Assembly (NCBI RefSeq): GCF_001592005.1
Contig: NZ_BCVZ01000004.1
Location: 62,001 to 126,000 of the forward strand
Reading direction: 5' to 3'
Origin: Bacillus sonorensis NBRC 101234 = KCTC 13918
GTDB lineage: Bacteria; Bacillota; Bacilli; Bacillales; Bacillaceae
DNA: 64,000 nt
Part shown: positions 1-8,067 of the stretch, in pieces
Layout of the letters: each line of letters opens with the position of its first letter
How positions within the stretch are numbered: the first letter of the stretch is position 1
The notes under the pieces: generated by a model
What the model was told of the DNA's origin: nothing
The model's input: only the letters and a program-made list of their open reading frames with translations
Databases searched by the model: none
Made by a program: the position numbers and the translations under genes

Positions 1-1250
1 CAATTCATAATAAAAAGGCTGATAATCTTCGCCGCCTTGATGAGCGCGTCTTTTTCGATATATTCATTGGCCTGGTGCGCCATCTTCGTTTCCCCCGGGC
101 CGAATACGATGACAGGGGTGTTTCCCGCATGCGATAATACGCCGCCGTCTGTCGCCCATGGAGATGCCTCGATGATAGGCTGTTCACCGGCAACGGTTTG
201 ATAGGCTGCTTTCAGCGTATTCGCCAATTCGTGATCCTCAGCTAAATCGTTGGGGAGCCATCTTGCGCCAAACCATTCGATTTCGGCCGGATAATGTTTA
301 AACCATTCATCGTGGTATTCCAGATCCTTCAGCCAGCTCTCCAGCTCAGACTGGACGTCTTCCGGGGATTCGTTCGGGGCGATGCCGCACCTTCCCTCTA
401 TTGTAACGGTGTCGGCTACTGAAGAAGGCCATGTTCCTCCTTTGATCGTCCCGATGTTAATCGGAACGGGAATCGGGATATTTTCATATAATGAATCTGT
501 TATTCTTTTATTCCTCACCATTTCAAGCTGGCGTATGGACTGGACGACATGCATGCTTTTTTCAATCGCGCTGACCCCTTCATACCTTGTACCTCCATGC
601 GCTGAAAGCCCCTTGACCGAAATTCTGAACCACATTGACCCCTGCTGTTTAATAAACAGTTTCATATTCGTCGGCTCCGGGATGAGGGCGCCGTCCGCGC
701 GGTATCCCCTGACAACGGCGGCGAGGGTTCCAGCTCCCCCGCATTCTTCGTCAACAACACTTTGGAAAATGAGATCGCCTTTCAGCTTGACCCCGCATTG
801 TTCGAGGGCCTCCATCGCCATTAAGAGGGCGGTGTTCCCCCCTTTCATATCTGTTGTGCCTCTGCCGTAGATCCTTCCTTGTTTGACAACAGGCTGAAAC
901 GGTTCAGTATCCCAGTCTTTGCGGCTTCCTTCGGGGACAACATCGATGTGGCCGTTCAGAATGAGCGATTTTCCGCCGCCTGTGCCCCGTTTTCTGGCTG
1001 CGATGTTCGGGCTTTCTTTAAAGCTCGTTCTGTCGGACTTGAACAGCGGATGCTGTTTTAATTGCTTGATGCTCGGCTCCCAGACATCAATTTCGGCGTC
1101 AAACTGCCGCAGCTTTTCCAAAACGACCGCTTGCGCGTTGAATTCGCGGCCCATTGTGCTTTTTTCTCCGACAAGTTTTTTCAACAGCCGAACCGCCTTT
1201 TTTTCATGCGAATCAATCCAGTCACACACTTTTTTCTCTATCTTTTCCAT
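1..1250 (-). CDS. yodQ: M20-family deacylase/peptidase YodQ (partial, runs off left edge)
   Basis: Metal-dependent hydrolase of the ArgE/DapE/M20 family, cytosolic. The translation from the ATG at 1250 (preceded by AGGAGG-like GAGGAATTC) shows the metal-binding [10 protein letters not shown] near residue 100, [10 protein letters not shown] after it, and a DEECGG glutamate motif, all typical of M20 di-zinc enzymes. About 416 codons are present and no stop is reached before position 1, so only the extreme C-terminus is missing. It is the fourth gene of yodT-yodS-yodR-yodQ; in B. subtilis this operon ends with an N-acetyltransferase and lysine 2,3-aminomutase (yodP, kamA) and is linked to beta-lysine/lysine catabolism during sporulation. 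A deacetylase of an acylated amino-acid intermediate is the likely role; the substrate is inferred, not visible. Confidence 0.85.
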   Translation of the reverse strand, partial: MEKIEKKVCDWIDSHEKKAVRLLKKLVGEKSTMGREFNAQAVVLEKLRQFDAEIDVWEPSIKQLKQHPLFKSDRTSFKESPNIAARKRGTGGGKSLILNGHIDVVPEGSRKDWDTEPFQPVVKQGRIYGRGTTDMKGGNTALLMAMEALEQCGVKLKGDLIFQSVVDEECGGAGTLAAVVRGYRADGALIPEPTNMKLFIKQQGSMWFRISVKGLSAHGGTRYEGVSAIEKSMHVVQSIRQLEMVRNKRITDSLYENIPIPVPINIGTIKGGTWPSSVADTVTIEGRCGIAPNESPEDVQSELESWLKDLEYHDEWFKHYPAEIEWFGARWLPNDLAEDHELANTLKAAYQTVAGEQPIIEASPWATDGGVLSHAGNTPVIVFGPGETKMAHQANEYIEKDALIKAAKIISLFIMN

Positions 1251-1263
1251 CGAATTCCTCCTC

Positions 1264-1923
1264 TTACGAAAACGGCAGATCGATCCGGACGCGTCCATCC
1301 GTCAGGCGCAACACATCATCAACAGATGCTTCATTCATCAGCTCCTTCAGCACAAAGCTGTTGTTTTTGATCTCGATCACGGCTTTATCAGTGATGATCA
1401 TGTCAACGCAGCCCCTGGCTGTTAATGGGAGCGTGCAGCTCTCAAGAAGCTTCGGCGCTCCATGTTTATCGGTGTGGCTCATGACGACAATCACTTTTTT
1501 TGCTTTTTGCGCAAGCTCCATCGCCCCTCCCATCCCGGGAACTTTTTTCCCCGGCACAATCCAGTTGGCAAGATCGCCCGCTTGGCTGACTTGAAGCGAG
1601 CCGAGGATTGTCAAATCGATACAGCCCTTTCTGATCATCCCGAATGACATGGAGGAGTCAAAATAAGACGCTCCTTTCACAGCGGTGACCGGGTAGCCTG
1701 CCGCATTGCAAAGATTCTCATCCTCATCCCCTTTTTCAGGTGTCTTTCCGATGCCGAGCACACCGTTTTCCGATTGAATCATGACGGAAACCCCCGGCTG
1801 CAGAAAGTTTGGGACGAGTGACGGGATGCCGATCCCTAAGTTGACGATCATTCCGTTTTCCACTTCTTTAGCCGCCCGTCTGGCGATGCTCTCCCTCTCG
1901 ATTACTCCCAAACCCATTTCCAC
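1264..1923 (-). CDS. yodR: CoA-transferase subunit B YodR
   Basis: Beta subunit of a family I 3-oxoacid CoA-transferase (219 aa), working as a heteromer with YodS encoded immediately upstream. Visible family features are the N-terminal [13 protein letters not shown] segment, the SENGVLGIG stretch carrying the catalytic glutamate that forms the glutamyl-CoA thioester, and a glycine-rich GGAMELA motif. The ATG at 1923 has GAGGGGTGA eight bases upstream, and the gene overlaps the end of yodS by 22 bp, so translation is probably coupled. The pair would move CoA between acyl acids in the lysine-degradation route that the neighbouring yodT and yodQ serve. The exact acyl substrate cannot be read from sequence. 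Confidence 0.9.
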   Translation of the reverse strand: MEMGLGVIERESIARRAAKEVENGMIVNLGIGIPSLVPNFLQPGVSVMIQSENGVLGIGKTPEKGDEDENLCNAAGYPVTAVKGASYFDSSMSFGMIRKGCIDLTILGSLQVSQAGDLANWIVPGKKVPGMGGAMELAQKAKKVIVVMSHTDKHGAPKLLESCTLPLTARGCVDMIITDKAVIEIKNNSFVLKELMNEASVDDVLRLTDGRVRIDLPFS

Positions 1924-2591
1924 GTCACCCCTCTTGTTTCGGCTACCCCTTTTACAAAAATGCCGGGTGTCACGATTTCTTCTTCGGCAAGTCCGCCGGC
2001 CGGCACGATCTCTTCAACTTCCGCATACGTTTTGTCAGCCGCCATCGCCATGAGCGGGTTCATGTTTCGGGCTGTTTTGTCATAGGTGATATTTCCCCAT
2101 TCATCAGCCGTTTTTCCAGATATAAATGCCACCTCCGCAGTCAATGCCGTTTCGGCAATATACGTACGGCCATTTAAAGTGACGGTTTTCTTGTCTTCCA
2201 GCACCATCTGATTGTCAATCCCAATATCGGTCAAAATGCCGCCAAGACCGGCTCCGCCAGCGCGAATCCTTTCGGCAAGCGTTCCCTGGGGCGAAAATTT
2301 GACTTCAAGCACACCGTCTGTCATTTGTTTGCCTGCGACCGGGTTGGAGCCGATATGGGAGGCGATCAGCGTTTTGACCCGGTGATTGACGATAAGGGGC
2401 CCGATGCCGATCTCGGGAAATCCTGCATCATTGCAAATGACCGTTAAGTTTTTGACGCCTGTTTCCAAAACCGCCCTGATGAGTGACGGCGGTGAACCGA
2501 CACCGCCGAATCCGCCAAACATCACAATCGCTCCATCCTTTAAACCGGAAACCGCATCTTCGATTGTCATTCGTTTATTCAAAAGCGTCAT
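1902..2591 (-). CDS. yodS: CoA-transferase subunit A YodS
   Basis: Alpha subunit of a family I (SCOT-like) CoA-transferase, 229 aa. The N-terminal half shows the CoA-binding glycine-rich stretch MFGGFGGVGSPPSLI (around residues 24-38), and the middle has the VEVKFSPQGTLAERIRAGG-type motif of the family. It overlaps yodT by 17 bp and yodR by 22 bp, the packing expected for subunits made together. The start is fixed by AAAGGTGAT upstream of the ATG at 2591. With YodR it forms the CoA-transferase of the yod lysine-catabolism operon; substrate is inferred from the operon only. Confidence 0.9.
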   Translation of the reverse strand: MTLLNKRMTIEDAVSGLKDGAIVMFGGFGGVGSPPSLIRAVLETGVKNLTVICNDAGFPEIGIGPLIVNHRVKTLIASHIGSNPVAGKQMTDGVLEVKFSPQGTLAERIRAGGAGLGGILTDIGIDNQMVLEDKKTVTLNGRTYIAETALTAEVAFISGKTADEWGNITYDKTARNMNPLMAMAADKTYAEVEEIVPAGGLAEEEIVTPGIFVKGVAETRGVTWKWVWE

Positions 2592-3933
2592 CTGCGCGCA
2601 TCACCTTTTCCGCTTGTTTTTCTACCATATGGACAGAATCTCTGAATATTTGTACGAGCTCCTTCATCTCCGCTTCGGAAACCGTAAGCGGCGGTGCGAT
2701 GATGACAGCGTCGCCCTCCCCTCCGTCAATTCCGGCTTGTGCCGGGTAGATGAGGAGGCCCCTTCTTTTCGCTTCGGAAATAATTCGCGCTGACAGCTCC
2801 ATTGAAGCGGGAAATGGTGTTTTGCTTTTTTTATCAGAAACAAACTCAACACCCAGCAGCAATCCCTTGCCGCGAATGTCGCCGATAATCTTTGATTGTT
2901 TCATGATTCCTTCCAATTCCTTCTTCAGCCTCTCCCCTTTCACCGCGGCTTTTTTGGGCAGGTCATGCTTCACGATATAACGGAGAACCGCAAGCGCTGC
3001 AGCTGCTGAAAAAGGATTGGCGCTATAGGTATGTCCGCTCATGATGACCCCTGATCCCTTTTTGATCGTCTCCATGATGTCATCAGACAAGACGGCCGCC
3101 GCAATCGGAGAATAGCCGGCGCTCATTCCCTTGCCGAGAACAGCGATGTCCGGTGTGACGCCCCAATGCTCGATGGCCAGCATTTTCCCCGTTCTTCCCA
3201 TGCCGCTCATCACTTCATCCGCAATAAACAGAATGTCATTTGCTTCACATACCTCTTTTATTTTTTTGTAATAGTGGTCAGGAGCTGTGATCGCGGCTCC
3301 CGCGGCGCCGATCACCGGCTCAGCCACAAAGCCTGCGATAAATTGCTTGCCGATTCGTTTGATCGCAAGCTCCACTTCATTTGCACACGCCTCTTTGCAA
3401 GCGAAAGGATCGAGCTCAAATGGACATCTGTAGCAGTTGGGCGCCGATGCGGCGGGATATTTGTGGAGAAGATGGGTAAATCGATAACGGCGTTCATAAA
3501 AGCCCGACAGTGAAAGAGCTCCGTTTGTAATTCCGTGGTAGCTGTTCCATCTCGAAAGAAAGATCGTTTTAGCTTGTTGTCCTTTTTCCTGCCAATATTG
3601 GACAGCGATCTTCATGGCGGTTTCCACCGCCTCAGAACCGCTGTTGACGAAGAAAGACCAATTCAGTTCCTGAGGCAGCACATCAGCCAGCAGCTCTGCA
3701 AGCTGTTCGGCCGGCTCGCTCGTAAACTGTGAACGATAGACAAAAGAAACAGCATCAAGCTGTTCTTTTAGCGGGGCTATAACCTCTGGCACACCGTGGC
3801 CAAGGTTGCAGGTAACAGCACCTGAACAGCCATCAAGATATCGTTTTCCGGATTGATCGAAAATGCAGCTTCCTTTCGCATGATGAACGACCGGATAGCG
3901 TCCATGCAGATCCGGTTTAATCAAAAATGACAT
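2575..3933 (-). CDS. yodT: Class III PLP aminotransferase YodT
   Basis: Pyridoxal-phosphate aminotransferase of the ornithine/GABA transaminase class, about 452 aa. Visible landmarks are FVNSGSEAVETAMK (cofactor phosphate binding, about residue 100), ADEVMSGMGRTG (the Asp contacting the pyridine nitrogen, about residue 230) and AVLGKGMSAGY with the Schiff-base lysine. I place the start at the ATG at 3933, because the GGGGGG ribosome site sits 8 bases before it, rather than at in-frame codons further upstream. It is the first gene of the yodTSRQ operon, and in B. subtilis the operon is mother-cell expressed. Likely role: transamination of a lysine-derived omega-amino intermediate. Confidence 0.9.
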   Translation of the reverse strand: MSFLIKPDLHGRYPVVHHAKGSCIFDQSGKRYLDGCSGAVTCNLGHGVPEVIAPLKEQLDAVSFVYRSQFTSEPAEQLAELLADVLPQELNWSFFVNSGSEAVETAMKIAVQYWQEKGQQAKTIFLSRWNSYHGITNGALSLSGFYERRYRFTHLLHKYPAASAPNCYRCPFELDPFACKEACANEVELAIKRIGKQFIAGFVAEPVIGAAGAAITAPDHYYKKIKEVCEANDILFIADEVMSGMGRTGKMLAIEHWGVTPDIAVLGKGMSAGYSPIAAAVLSDDIMETIKKGSGVIMSGHTYSANPFSAAAALAVLRYIVKHDLPKKAAVKGERLKKELEGIMKQSKIIGDIRGKGLLLGVEFVSDKKSKTPFPASMELSARIISEAKRRGLLIYPAQAGIDGGEGDAVIIAPPLTVSEAEMKELVQIFRDSVHMVEKQAEKVMRADDAFE

Positions 3934-3975
3934 GCAGCACATCCCCCCTTCCCGAAGAACAGGATTTTTCTTTAC

Positions 3976-3983
3976 ATTGTATG
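3976..3983 (-). promoter_or_regulatory. Candidate sigma-E -10 element of the yodTSRQ operon
   Basis: On the minus strand this reads CATACAAT, a match to the sigma-E -10 consensus, about 40 bases before the yodT start. The -35 region (near 3997-4004) is only weakly similar to consensus. The assignment fits the known mother-cell sigma-E control of the B. subtilis yodT operon; the match itself is seen, the sigma factor is inferred. Confidence 0.5.
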
Positions 3984-4131
3984 AAGCGGGAAATGGTGGC
4001 ATTCTTTTTCATCGCCGTAATGGCGGGAGAAATTTTGTTTACAGAAGCGCTTGACCGTTTTGTTCATCCCGAAAGCAGGATCCGGCTTTCGGGCCTATCG
4101 CTGCCGACTGACAGATTTTCCCTCAAAAAAT

Positions 4132-4152
4132 AAAAGGAATCTCTCCTTTTAT
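4132..4152 (-). terminator. Rho-independent terminator after the MFS remnant
   Basis: On the minus strand AAAAGGA-GAGA-TTCCTTTT is followed by ATTTTTTG. It lies 23 bases beyond the stop of the decayed MFS gene and would have ended its transcript. Confidence 0.6.
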
Positions 4153-4174
4153 CACCAGATCATTCCTATTGGCT

Positions 4175-4680
4175 TTACATTGAGGCTTCTTTTTCAGACG
4201 CGATCGTTCGCATCGTCGGTTTTTCCCAGAAACGAAAAGATCTGAGCATACAAAATGCGGCAAACGGCGCTGGGAGAGCGGCGATGAGAAACAGGTATTC
4301 AGGGCTGAGCACATCGGACAAAATCCCCGCCAATGCATAACCGAGCGGCATTAAGGCGCTGTTGGCCGCGAAAAAGGCGCCCAATGCCCTTCCTCTATCC
4401 TCACCTTCTGTCACCCTTTGTAAATATCCCTCAATATAAATATTCACGATTCCGCTGATCATTCCAATCAAGATCAGAATAGCGGCGCCGAGAACGACGT
4501 TCTTGATCGAGCCGAGCGGAAATATAAGCAGTCAAAAGATGAACATCAATATAGGGACAGCCGCCTTTGCATGCCCCGGCTTTGCGACAAATGATAAAAA
4601 AGAGCGGCGCCCAGCGTTCCCGCATGCCCAAAAAGACTGAAAAGCTCCCCTCTCAGCCAGGCCTGATCATTCAACAGGGA
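4175..4680 (-). pseudogene. Decayed MFS transporter (C-terminal remnant)
   Basis: The readable part (4175-4530) encodes the end of a 12-helix major facilitator: two hydrophobic helices (LILIGMISGIVNIYI and APFAAFC) separated by the cytoplasmic TEGEDRGRALGAFFA stretch, as in multidrug or macrolide MFS pumps. Upstream, related protein (LRGELFSLFGHAGTLGAALFYH, split here for length as residues 1-19 and following) lies in another frame and ends at a TGA. Reaching the good frame also requires passing a second in-frame TGA just before LLIFPLGS. No N-terminal half is present. At least one frameshift, one nonsense codon and a 5' deletion make this a pseudogene. It sits at the yod/msr junction, a variable site among Bacillus. 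Confidence 0.75.
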
Positions 4681-4766
4681 TGAGCTTCATCCCACAGGGT
4701 CATTTCACATAATAAGTAAACATTTCACAACGCATATCACATCATCCCAAATATCTTTCAAAACAA

Positions 4767-4791
4767 AAACCTTCCGACGTATGGAAGGTTT
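4767..4791 (-). terminator. Terminator of the YjcZ-like gene
   Basis: Minus-strand stem AAACCTTCC / GGAAGGTTT with a 7-base loop, followed by TTGTTTTG; it follows the small gene at 4826-4960 by 35 bases. Confidence 0.7.
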
Positions 4792-4825
4792 GTAAACATG
4801 AAGTGCCGGTATCGTTTCTTTTTTC

Positions 4826-4960
4826 TTAGTAAACAAAAGCCGCGCCCACGATAATGAGCAAAATAAAGAGTACGACGATTAATACGAACGTGCTTCTTCC
4901 GTAAAATCCATAACCATATCCTCCATAATCACAGCAATGATGGGGGTAATGATGATGCAC
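4826..4960 (-). CDS. YjcZ-family tiny sporulation membrane protein
   Basis: A 44-residue protein with a His/Cys/Gly/Tyr-rich head ([18 protein letters not shown]), a short FYGRS linker, and one hydrophobic helix rich in Val/Ile/Leu ending in GAAFVY. This head-plus-helix layout is that of the YjcZ/YhjR-type tiny membrane proteins found in Bacillus spores. Start is the GTG at 4960, with AGAAAGGATGAT about nine bases upstream. A terminator follows at 4767-4791, so it is monocistronic. Function is unknown; sporulation is inferred from the family. Confidence 0.7.
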   Translation of the reverse strand: MHHHYPHHCCDYGGYGYGFYGRSTFVLIVVLFILLIIVGAAFVY

Positions 4961-5036
4961 GGGCTATCATCCTTTCTTAAAAAGTCTTTACACCCCAGCC
5001 TATGCGGGCCAAGTTATCATTGGTTTGTGCATCTGC

Positions 5037-5813
5037 CTACATGGGAGAAAACAAATATTTAAAAATCGTTGTCAGATGATATTCCTTTTGAAACCCGAGC
5101 TTTTCATAAAACCATTTTGCCTTGTCGCTGCCGGAAGTGACAAGGTAGCTCGACTTCATGCCCGCCCGTTTTGATGCGGCAAGCATCTCCCTGAGCAGTT
5201 TTGTTCCATAGCCTTTGCGCTGATAAGGTTCTAAAACGGCGACTTCTTCGATTTTTGAAATTTTTTCCCGGTGGTCAACATAAAGTTCCGCACAGCCGAC
5301 CGGCTCTCCCTCGTCCGAGTAGCAGACAAACAGCTGAATGATGCCTTTTTCGTAAAAAGGATACTTGCGGCGCAGTTTTTCTTTGGCAAACGCCTCATTG
5401 ATGTACAATGAATCATAGGCCTGCATTACATGACAGCCGTCATGCAGCGATTCCGCCGTTCCCCATTTTGCAGAGCCAAAGCGCTGCTGCCCGGTCCATT
5501 CCGATAAGTCTATACTGTAAAACAGCTCTTCATCAAGAATATATCCGAGATCAAATAAAGCTTTTTTCATAGAAAAAGGAATATCTACGCCACATGAACT
5601 TTTCACATGAACATAACGGCGTTTTAACATCCCGGGAACACGAGTAAGCAGCGAATATAACTCGGCCAGCGGGTAATCGTCTTTTAGTTGTATGAAATGA
5701 TGGGCAAACATTTGCGGCAGCTGATCATCTATGTATATATCGTATAATGATTCCGTTTGTTTGCTGCATGTCAGCAATAAATAGTTTTCTTCAGTTTGTC
5801 GTATGGATCTCAT
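5037..5813 (-). CDS. GNAT-family N-acetyltransferase
   Basis: A 258-residue protein whose last 130 residues form a GNAT acetyl-CoA-binding fold: the beta-4 strand KIEEVAVLEP is followed by the pyrophosphate loop YQRKGYGTKLL (Q/R-x-x-G-x-G/A), and then by GSDKAKWFYEKLGFQK, the usual end of the domain. The N-terminal half (about 1-120) has no motif I recognise and may bind the acceptor. RBS AAGAGG precedes the ATG at 5813. It is transcribed alone. The acceptor substrate cannot be predicted. I do not recognise it as a named B. subtilis gene. Confidence 0.75.
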   Translation of the reverse strand: MRSIRQTEENYLLLTCSKQTESLYDIYIDDQLPQMFAHHFIQLKDDYPLAELYSLLTRVPGMLKRRYVHVKSSCGVDIPFSMKKALFDLGYILDEELFYSIDLSEWTGQQRFGSAKWGTAESLHDGCHVMQAYDSLYINEAFAKEKLRRKYPFYEKGIIQLFVCYSDEGEPVGCAELYVDHREKISKIEEVAVLEPYQRKGYGTKLLREMLAASKRAGMKSSYLVTSGSDKAKWFYEKLGFQKEYHLTTIFKYLFSPM

Positions 5814-5862
5814 GACTGGAGCCTCTTTTCGTTTGCTGGAGGATTTTTTTGGTGCGATATAA

Positions 5863-5896
5863 AAAAGATGACCCTTTTATAAAAGGATCATCTTTT
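5863..5896 (-). terminator. Terminator after msrAB
   Basis: Long stem AAAAGATGATCCTTTT / AAAAGGGTCATCTTTT with one mismatch on the minus strand, followed by a T run; it separates msrAB from the acetyltransferase downstream. Confidence 0.8.
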
Positions 5897-5927
5897 GCCG
5901 GGTAAATGTCAATATGTTCTTTAACCG

Positions 5928-6908
5928 CTACTCTTTTTCCCGTGTCCGGAATAAACCGGCATATTCCCCGTATCCTTCTTTTTCAAGATCATCTTTCGGA
6001 ATAAAGCGAAGCGCTGCTGAATTGATGCAATAGCGAAGACCGTTTGGTCCGGGCCCGTCCGGAAATACGTGGCCGAGGTGTGAATCGGCCGTTTTGCTTC
6101 TGACTTCCGTCCTGATCATGCCGTGTGAGGTATCAAGCTTTTCCTCGATCTCTTCTGAATCGATCGGTTTCGTAAAGCTCGGCCAGCCGCAATGGGCATC
6201 AAATTTATCAAGTGAAGAAAACAGCGGCTCCCCGGAAACGATATCGACATAGATGCCCTCTTCCCGATGGTTCCAATATTCGTTTTGAAACGGTGGCTCT
6301 GTTCCGTTTTTTTGCGTGACCTCGTACTGCATCTGATTGAGCTGTTTCAACCGTTCTTCTTTTTGACCGCCATGCTCTTTCGACCCCCAATGCTCATGCA
6401 GAAATCCTTCACGCCCGCTGCCGATCCGGTATCTTTTATAGCGGTCCGGGTGTTTTTTGTAGTAATCCTGATGATACTCCTCAGCCGGATAGAATGGGCC
6501 GGCTTCAAGGATGTCGGTTGCAATCGGATCCTTAAATATACCGCTTTCGGCAAGCTTTTGCTTTGATTCCTCGGCGAGCTTCCGCTGTCTGTCATTATGA
6601 TAAAAAATCGCCGTGCGATAGGATTCACCGCGATCGGCAAACTGTCCTCCGCTGTCTGTCGGGTCGATCTGCTGCCAGTAGAGTTCAAGCAGTTTTTCAT
6701 ATGGAAATACATCGGGATCAAACGTAATCTGAACGGCTTCCCTATGTCCGGTCGTATTGCTGCAGACCTCTTCATATGTCGGATTCTCCGTGTGCCCGCC
6801 CGTATATCCCGATTCCACTTTGATAATGCCGGGCTGTTCGTCAAAAGGCTTGACCATACACCAGAAACAGCCTCCTGCAAATGTGGCGAGTTCGCGCTTT
6901 TCAGCCAT
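5928..6908 (-). CDS. msrAB: Bifunctional methionine sulfoxide reductase MsrA-MsrB
   Basis: One 326-residue polypeptide carries both stereospecific methionine sulfoxide reductases. MsrA comes first (residues about 5-160) with the catalytic GGCFWCM motif and [10 protein letters not shown]; MsrB follows (about 185-325) with GWPSF, HLGHVF and the catalytic cysteine in [11 protein letters not shown]. The usual zinc CxxC pairs of MsrB are absent (GEPLFSS instead), as in the zinc-free subclass. B. subtilis has separate msrA and msrB genes side by side, so this is a fusion of them. Start at the ATG at 6908 is set by AAAGGAGG. An extended -10 promoter (TATAAT at 6945-6950) lies just upstream. Repairs oxidised methionines in the cytosol. 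Confidence 0.9.
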   Translation of the reverse strand: MAEKRELATFAGGCFWCMVKPFDEQPGIIKVESGYTGGHTENPTYEEVCSNTTGHREAVQITFDPDVFPYEKLLELYWQQIDPTDSGGQFADRGESYRTAIFYHNDRQRKLAEESKQKLAESGIFKDPIATDILEAGPFYPAEEYHQDYYKKHPDRYKRYRIGSGREGFLHEHWGSKEHGGQKEERLKQLNQMQYEVTQKNGTEPPFQNEYWNHREEGIYVDIVSGEPLFSSLDKFDAHCGWPSFTKPIDSEEIEEKLDTSHGMIRTEVRSKTADSHLGHVFPDGPGPNGLRYCINSAALRFIPKDDLEKEGYGEYAGLFRTREKE

Positions 6909-7270
6909 TTGTGCTGCCTCCTTTTCTAAAACGTGATAGGAATTATTATAACATAGCCGGCCGTTTTTCAAGCTTCTTCTGCTCATCAATCAGCCGGTAA
7001 ACCACATCCGTTTTCAGCAAACAATTATGACAATTATTTGTCTTTATCTTCACAAATAGAGGGACAAACCGTCAATACTCCCGCCGTTCCTGATTTTTCC
7101 TTTGTTCAATTGATGGTCAAATGAACTAAAAATCTGCTTAAACTTTTACTTGCAAGGCAAAAATTATGGTATCATAGTGTTATCATGTTCATGAAAAATA
7201 AATTCATGCTGATTCGGTCATTCCTTTAAAAAAGAAAGCGGAATTTGCTAATTATATGGAGGGGCGAAAT
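6909..7270. promoter_or_regulatory. Divergent msrAB / ypoP promoter region
   Basis: Gene-free stretch between divergent genes. For msrAB (minus strand) I see TTGAAA (6966-6971), a short 15-base spacer and TATAAT (6945-6950) with an upstream TG, an extended -10. For ypoP (plus strand) the best candidate is TGGTATCAT, an extended -10 with TATCAT at 7170-7175 and no clear -35. Just downstream, around 7181-7213, ATCATGTTCATGAA and TTCATG repeats form a partial palindrome that a MarR dimer could bind; this is suggestive only. Confidence 0.45.
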
Positions 7271-7705
7271 TTGAAAGTTAGAGAACAAATGATGTATGAC
7301 ATGGAAGCATTGCTTCGCACAGTATTTAAACAAATACGTGATGAGATAAATGAACTGCTCGAAAAAGAGATGTCCCGCAATGAATTTATGATCCTGCGCC
7401 TGTTAAGCGAACAGGGTCCGAAAAAAGTGACGGAGTTTGCAACGATTTTAGGAGTGTCCGCCAGCCACATCACTGCGGTTACCGATACTTTGGTCGAAAA
7501 AGGCTGGATTACGAGAGTCCGCTCCAAAGAAGACAGACGGATCATTAAAATCCACCTGACAGATGCAGGAAAAGAAATTATCAGATATTTCGAAGAAAAG
7601 AAAACGGAATATTATTTTAAACGGTTCAGCTGCTACAGCGACGAGGAGCTGAAAACATTAATCGATCTGTTCAGCAAGCTTGACAAGAAAAAAGGGCAGC
7701 ACTAA
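7271..7705 (+). CDS. ypoP: MarR-family transcriptional regulator YpoP
   Basis: A 144-residue winged-helix regulator. The recognition region KKVTEFATILGVSASHITAV (about 49-68) and the wing SKEDRRIIKIHLTDAGKE (about 85-102, with the MarR DRR signature) are plain. The start is the TTG at 7271, because GGAGGGG lies six bases before it; starting at the earlier in-frame ATG would swallow the ribosome site. It is divergent from msrAB, as ypoP lies beside msr genes in B. subtilis, so redox control of msrAB or of itself is possible but not shown. No ligand residues can be assigned. Confidence 0.88.
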   Translation: MKVREQMMYDMEALLRTVFKQIRDEINELLEKEMSRNEFMILRLLSEQGPKKVTEFATILGVSASHITAVTDTLVEKGWITRVRSKEDRRIIKIHLTDAGKEIIRYFEEKKTEYYFKRFSCYSDEELKTLIDLFSKLDKKKGQH

Positions 7706-7775
7706 AAAGAAAGGGCTTTTACATATATCGGCACCCCCATGAGCACATTAAAACCAAAAAGAGGTGCACAAGATT

Positions 7776-8024
7776 ATGACAGCTCCTTATCTATGTCCAA
7801 ACTGCAAGACGAACCGGACGAGATTCAATTTAATTGAACAAGCGCCGACCTCCGTGAAGCTTGATCCTTCTACCGGGGAAATTTTGGAAACGTATTCAGA
7901 GGACGAGCGGTCCCCTTTTCACCTTCCGTACAACGGCCCGTCAATAAAAGTGCAGTGCGGTGCCTGCGGATTAATTGAAGATGAAAAAACGTTTATCAAG
8001 CTCGCCGAATTTGATAAACACTGA
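7776..8024 (+). CDS. Small zinc-ribbon protein of unknown function
   Basis: An 82-residue cytosolic protein with a CPNC pair near the N-terminus (PYLCPNCKTNR) and a CGAC pair near residue 66 (VQCGACGLIE), the knuckles of a zinc ribbon. The 50-residue stretch between them is polar and includes SEDERSPFHLPYNGP. The ATG at 7776 is preceded by AGAGGTG, nine bases away. It follows ypoP by 70 bases on the same strand and ends at a bidirectional terminator, so it may share the ypoP transcript. I do not recognise a B. subtilis counterpart at this place; a nucleic-acid or protein adaptor role is only a guess. Confidence 0.7.
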   Translation: MTAPYLCPNCKTNRTRFNLIEQAPTSVKLDPSTGEILETYSEDERSPFHLPYNGPSIKVQCGACGLIEDEKTFIKLAEFDKH

Positions 8025-8030
8025 TATGAA

Positions 8031-8067
8031 AAAGCACACCCCCTTTTATACAGAAGGTGTGCTTTTT
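8031..8067. terminator. Bidirectional terminator, zinc-ribbon gene / ypnP
   Basis: Stem AAAGCACACC / GGTGTGCTTT flanked by A and T runs on both strands; it closes both convergent genes and overlaps the ypnP C-terminal codons. Confidence 0.8.

Noticed and set aside
382..870. 162-residue plus-strand frame opposite yodQ
   Set aside because: Antisense shadow of the conserved M20 motifs; no ribosome site and no family resemblance.
6347..6880. 177-residue minus-strand frame overlapping msrAB in another frame
   Set aside because: Composition is unlike a protein and the MsrA/MsrB motifs lie in the other frame.
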